Of a DNA stretch of 64,000 nucleotides, positions 60,908 to 64,000 are shown piece after piece. The notes under the pieces were generated by a model, which saw only the letters and a list, made by a program, of their open reading frames with translations, had not been told where the DNA came from and did not search any database. Every line of letters begins with the position of its first letter. The stretch's first letter is position 1. The position numbers were made by a program, and so were the translations under genes. Origin of the DNA: CAZRRV01 sp964602735 (lineage in GTDB: Bacteria > Bacillota > Clostridia > Oscillospirales > Acutalibacteraceae); contig CAZRRV010000003.1 in assembly GCA_964602735.1 (NCBI GenBank), positions 1 through 64,000 on the forward strand, read 5' to 3'.

Positions 60908-62776
60908 TTATTTTTTATAACCCGCCAAAGCTTTGTTTGTCTGCTCGATAAACTCGTACATAAAGTCTTCAAATTTCATTTTGCCCTGGCGCACGGAGGA
61001 GTTAAGCGGAGTCGACCAGTTGGAAATCCACTGTTTATCGGGCATATACCACCAGTCGCCTTCGCGGGCGTGAGCAATGGAATCGACAACCACCGGCGCG
61101 TTGGGGAGGTCGAGTTTCTGCGCGCAGATGGCGGCGTCGGAGTTGCGGCAGGAGATGTAGCCGTTGTTGGCGAGAACACGCTGCCCGTCGGTAACAACCC
61201 ATTTTACGAATTCGACGGCCTGATCCTTAAGCTTGGAGTTTTTGCCTACGCAGATGGCGAATCCCTGAGAGTGGCCCGCCTGAACGCCCTTTACCTTTAC
61301 GCTCGCGTCGTTCGGGTTGGAGGGATTGTTGTACTCTTTGTACTGAGGCAGGGGGGCGATTCCGATTTCGTCTTTCGAGGATTTTTTCATTGTGCTGTAG
61401 TTGTGGATCTGCTCGACCAGCAGAGCGAGTTCGCCCGCCGCCATGTACTGCGAGGAGGATCTGCTGCCCATAACCGCGTCGAAGGGGCAGATCTCAACGC
61501 CGCCGGTTCCGGCGAGGAAGCAGAATCTTGAAAACGCGTCGTAAATCGAGGGAAGCTGTTTCAGGGTGCCGTTCTGGATCTGGGCGCTTAAGTTGCGGTT
61601 GGTGGCGTCTTTGCCGTTTACGGTGAAGTGATAGTAGGTTTTACCGTCGGTTTTATAGGAAATTTTGTCGTTCGGGTTGGCGTTCAGGCAGTCTTTGAAA
61701 TCAAGGGTTTCGCCCGCCTTGTAGGTGGTGCCGGTGTAAACGCCCTTGTAGGTTTTGCCGTTTTGTACGATGTAGTTCGGTACCTGGGAGGCGAGGGTGA
61801 AAGTCCAGTCGCCGTTGCCGGTGAGGTCTTCGATGCAGGTGCCGCCTACGCTGAACCCGTAATTGAACCACCATTCGGTGTAGAACCCGTACTGAGTGGG
61901 GGATTTGGAGTTCTTCTTTTTGGTGCAGAGCATACCGAGGTCTTCGATTTCGTCCCAGTTCATGGGGATGCGATCGTTAAAAATGAGAACCTCGTCGTTC
62001 GCGGGCATCGACCATGCGGAGCCGGTACGATCCCCCGCCTTGGGAACAAAAGGCCGTTTGCTGCGGTAAAATCCTTTCGCCGGGACGGTGACGGTAATGC
62101 CGTAATCCTTCTTGGTTTTGCCGTTGGCGTCTTTCCCGCCGTTATTGAAAGCGGCGAGGTCTTTCTCGTCAACGCTGATTACCTTTACGCCGACTTCCTG
62201 CAGCGCGGTTTTATTGTAGTAGAGAACCGTGGCGTCGTTATAGCCGGGCAGCCCGTAGAGCGGATCGGTGGGATTGGAGGTTGTGGTTTTGATGTTGTAA
62301 CGGTAGCGGTCGCGGAGAGTGGGGTAAATATCCGCGAAAATATCCGCGCCGACACTGTCGTTCAGGTCGACGAACACATCGCAGTGCTTTTTGAAGAATT
62401 TATCGGATATGGCGACGATGTCGGCGCCGTTCGATGTTAAAAGCTGGGTGCCGACGATACTGTCGAGGTCGCCGGACTTGGGCACGCCCTTAATGGTAAT
62501 GCCTTTCTCTTTACCCGCGGTGCTGTTGAAATTATCGATAAGGCATTTGTAAAGCTGGGCGTATCCGAGGTCGCCGCCGTACATGAACTGAACGGTAACG
62601 CTGCCTTTCTGGGCGGTGCCTCCCCCGCTCTGGCTCGATGTTTCGCTCGCCGCGCTGCTCGAACCGGCGGCGCTGCTGGTCTTGTCATTGTCCTTCTTCT
62701 TCTTTCCCCCGCCGCATGCGGTAAGGGAAAGTATGAGAAGAACAGCCGAAATCAGCGCGATAATTCTTTTCTTCAT
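60908..62776 (-). CDS. ABC transporter sugar-binding lipoprotein
   Basis: A 622-residue solute-binding lipoprotein with lipobox LSLTAC and a long Lys/Ser/Gly linker. The mature part has the features of family 1 binding proteins: VTVQFMYGGDLGYAQLYKCLIDNFNSTAGKEKGITI, GADIVAISDKFFKKHCDVFVDLNDS, PTDPLYGLPGYNDATVLYYNKTALQEVGV and, near the end, KDQAVEFVKWVVTDGQRVLANNGYISCRN. It is longer than the usual 420-450 residues, with inserts in the middle (about 250-420). It delivers an oligosaccharide to the two permeases encoded upstream. The ATPase is not in this window; such systems often share a common one encoded elsewhere. Confidence 0.92.
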   Translation of the reverse strand: MKKRIIALISAVLLILSLTACGGGKKKKDNDKTSSAAGSSSAASETSSQSGGGTAQKGSVTVQFMYGGDLGYAQLYKCLIDNFNSTAGKEKGITIKGVPKSGDLDSIVGTQLLTSNGADIVAISDKFFKKHCDVFVDLNDSVGADIFADIYPTLRDRYRYNIKTTTSNPTDPLYGLPGYNDATVLYYNKTALQEVGVKVISVDEKDLAAFNNGGKDANGKTKKDYGITVTVPAKGFYRSKRPFVPKAGDRTGSAWSMPANDEVLIFNDRIPMNWDEIEDLGMLCTKKKNSKSPTQYGFYTEWWFNYGFSVGGTCIEDLTGNGDWTFTLASQVPNYIVQNGKTYKGVYTGTTYKAGETLDFKDCLNANPNDKISYKTDGKTYYHFTVNGKDATNRNLSAQIQNGTLKQLPSIYDAFSRFCFLAGTGGVEICPFDAVMGSRSSSQYMAAGELALLVEQIHNYSTMKKSSKDEIGIAPLPQYKEYNNPSNPNDASVKVKGVQAGHSQGFAICVGKNSKLKDQAVEFVKWVVTDGQRVLANNGYISCRNSDAAICAQKLDLPNAPVVVDSIAHAREGDWWYMPDKQWISNWSTPLNSSVRQGKMKFEDFMYEFIEQTNKALAGYKK

Positions 62777-62782
62777 TTTTCT

Positions 62783-63877
62783 CTATCCTTTCAATCCTGA
62801 CGACATCATAATGCCGCTTAATATCTTCCCCTGGAAGATTACATACAGTAACAGCATCGGCAAGAGTGCCAATGTTCCCGCCGCGGCGAGAAGTGCGAGG
62901 TTCGGCATCGCGGAGTTGAGGAAGTCGATGGCGACCTGAATGGTGTATTTCGACGGGTCGTTGAGGTAGACGAGAGGACCCATATAGTTGTTGAACCCGG
63001 TAATAAACTGCAGAATGAACTGCGCCATAAGAGCCGGCCGCGAAAGAGGCAGAATAACGAGGAAGAAAGATTTCCACTTGCCCGCGCCGTCGATTCGGGC
63101 GGCCTCGAGCAGGGCGTCGGGAATGCCCATCATAAACTCGCGGAGGAACATAACGGTTGAGGCGCCGCCGAACAGGCCCGGGACGATCAGCGGGAGCGGT
63201 GTGTCGAGCCAGCCGTACCACGCGAACATAAGGTAGGATGTGGAGGTTGTGACGCAGGACGGCATCATAATCGTCGCGATAAGCGCGCTGTACATCGCGC
63301 CCTTGCCCTTGAATTTGAGCTTTGAGAACGCGTAGGCGGAAATCGCGGATGAGAACACGCCGACCACTGTGGGCAGAAGAGCGTACCAGATCGAGTTTAC
63401 AACCGCTCTGAGCATCGAAACGCCGGTTATATCCTCGTAATCGAAAAGCTCTTTATACGCCGCGAATGTGGCGCCGTCTTTCGGCCACCAGGTGAATACG
63501 AACTGGTTCGCCTCCTGCGGGGATTTTATCGAAGTTACGAGAAGCAGGTAGAACGGGAACACCGTTATTAACGTAAGCACCAGCAGGGGGAGAAAATTCT
63601 GCGGATCCAGGGTACGGACGGCCGCGGGAGAATACAGACGGTAGGCGAAGCTCGTTTTCTTCAGCCGTTTATCGAGCAGAGTACCCGCAATGACGAGCAC
63701 AACCGACGCCGCGAAGATAATCAGGCAGACGGTTCTCGCCGGGCTGCCCGGTTTGGGCTTGAAAAGCGAAAGTATTCCGCACAGAACCGCCGCAATAAGA
63801 AAAACCGGGCGCGCGAATCCGTAGAAGGTCTTGAAAACTTTCATCATCGGGGTGCAACGGGCTGTATCAGAAGTCAT
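62783..63877 (-). CDS. Carbohydrate ABC transporter permease (MalG type)
   Basis: A 364-residue inner-membrane subunit of a CUT1-type sugar importer. It has two extra helices at the N-terminus (about 25-75), longer than the usual 275-300 residues, and then the six-helix core beginning LLVLTLITVFPFYLLLVTSIKSPQEANQ. The EAA loop that contacts the ATPase is PDALLEAARIDGAGKWKSFFLVILPLSRPA. The ATG at 63877 overlaps the end of the upstream permease gene by 11 bases; no clear ribosome site is seen, so translation may depend on that coupling. Confidence 0.92.
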   Translation of the reverse strand: MTSDTARCTPMMKVFKTFYGFARPVFLIAAVLCGILSLFKPKPGSPARTVCLIIFAASVVLVIAGTLLDKRLKKTSFAYRLYSPAAVRTLDPQNFLPLLVLTLITVFPFYLLLVTSIKSPQEANQFVFTWWPKDGATFAAYKELFDYEDITGVSMLRAVVNSIWYALLPTVVGVFSSAISAYAFSKLKFKGKGAMYSALIATIMMPSCVTTSTSYLMFAWYGWLDTPLPLIVPGLFGGASTVMFLREFMMGIPDALLEAARIDGAGKWKSFFLVILPLSRPALMAQFILQFITGFNNYMGPLVYLNDPSKYTIQVAIDFLNSAMPNLALLAAAGTLALLPMLLLYVIFQGKILSGIMMSSGLKG

Positions 63878-64000
63878 ACGACACCCACTTTTCCTGCGAC
63901 TTCATTACCAGCCGGGTGATAATGAAGATGATTATGGCCAGAACCCATCCGGCGGCCGACGCGACACCGAATCCCCAGGTGTAGGGGCTCTCGTAGAACA
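63867..64000 (-). CDS. Sugar ABC transporter permease (MalF type), C-terminal end
   Basis: Only the last 43 residues are in the window: a membrane helix (AAGWVLAIIIFIITRLVM) preceded by YESPYTWGFGV and followed by KSQEKWVSYDF and a TGA at 63867-63869. This is the usual C-terminus of MalF/UgpA-type permeases, and the position directly before a MalG-type gene agrees. The gene runs beyond the right edge. Confidence 0.85.
   Translation of the reverse strand, partial: FYESPYTWGFGVASAAGWVLAIIIFIITRLVMKSQEKWVSYDF

Noticed and set aside
60044..61531. Open frame of 495 residues on the plus strand, rich in Val and Gly
   Set aside because: Antisense to the GH43-like gene and the sugar-binding protein gene; the composition is that of a reverse-strand shadow.

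Overview
The window looks like part of a metagenome-assembled genome of an anaerobic, probably gut-dwelling, clostridial (Bacillota) bacterium. Reasons: Gram-positive style GGAGG ribosome sites, TTGACA/TATAAT promoters with 17-base spacers, a clostridial-type fused PurL/PurQ, a formate-tetrahydrofolate ligase, lipoprotein signals with LAAC/FSAC boxes, and many glycan-degradation genes. The genus cannot be read from the sequence. Two runs of 100 N (4930-5029 and 44383-44482) are each flanked by the same 55 bases on both sides, so they are unmerged contig overlaps and not real gaps.

Layout. (1) 167-3474: a small redox locus on the minus strand (SDR oxidoreductase, flavodoxin-like lipoprotein, LysR regulator, cyclophilin-like lipoprotein) with a shared 12-base operator-like word in both promoter regions. 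(2) 3545-6152: a DUF3846-like protein, then a more A+T-rich pair (unknown protein and endonuclease/exonuclease/phosphatase-fold protein) behind a promoter overlapped by a perfect palindrome. (3) 6280-10110: a large FtsX/MacB-like ABC transporter fusion, tRNA-Gly(TCC), and a small acidic protein with DxDGD-type repeats. (4) 10158-28948, minus strand: about 18 kb read from one strong promoter and a ZTP riboswitch: purE, purC, purF, purM, purN, purO-like, a stand-alone AICAR formyltransferase, glyA, purD, purL, an IMP dehydrogenase of the Tritrichomonas-like type, fhs, then prfA, tsaC/sua5 and coaE. Folate one-carbon supply and purine synthesis are therefore under a sensor of 10-formyl-THF shortage.

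(5) 29069-33173: carbohydrate genes (GH39-like, beta-helix protein, PIG-L deacetylase). (6) 33217-34475: a dispersed repeat and a decayed coding stretch. (7) 34476-40879: an SGNH hydrolase followed by a TerB-domain protein, a DUF2791-like ATPase and an Lhr-like helicase, matching the Shango anti-phage system, with a fourth, translationally coupled coiled-coil gene. (8) 41063-46916: phosphoglucomutase, a metallophosphatase, and a DUF1854 protein plus its ABC exporter, the last two separated by a second copy of the repeat. (9) 46986-47053: a perfectly paired four-stem junction. (10) 47085-64000: AraC regulator divergent from fucI and alpha-L-fucosidase, a third copy of the repeat, a GH2 beta-galactosidase, and a minus-strand sugar-uptake operon (two permeases, binding protein, GH43-like lipoprotein, membrane-anchored SGNH protein).

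The most notable items are the four-gene Shango-like locus, the 177-181 base repeat whose end supplies the stop codon of two genes, the four-way junction sequence, and the riboswitch-controlled purine operon that uses PurO plus a split PurH.
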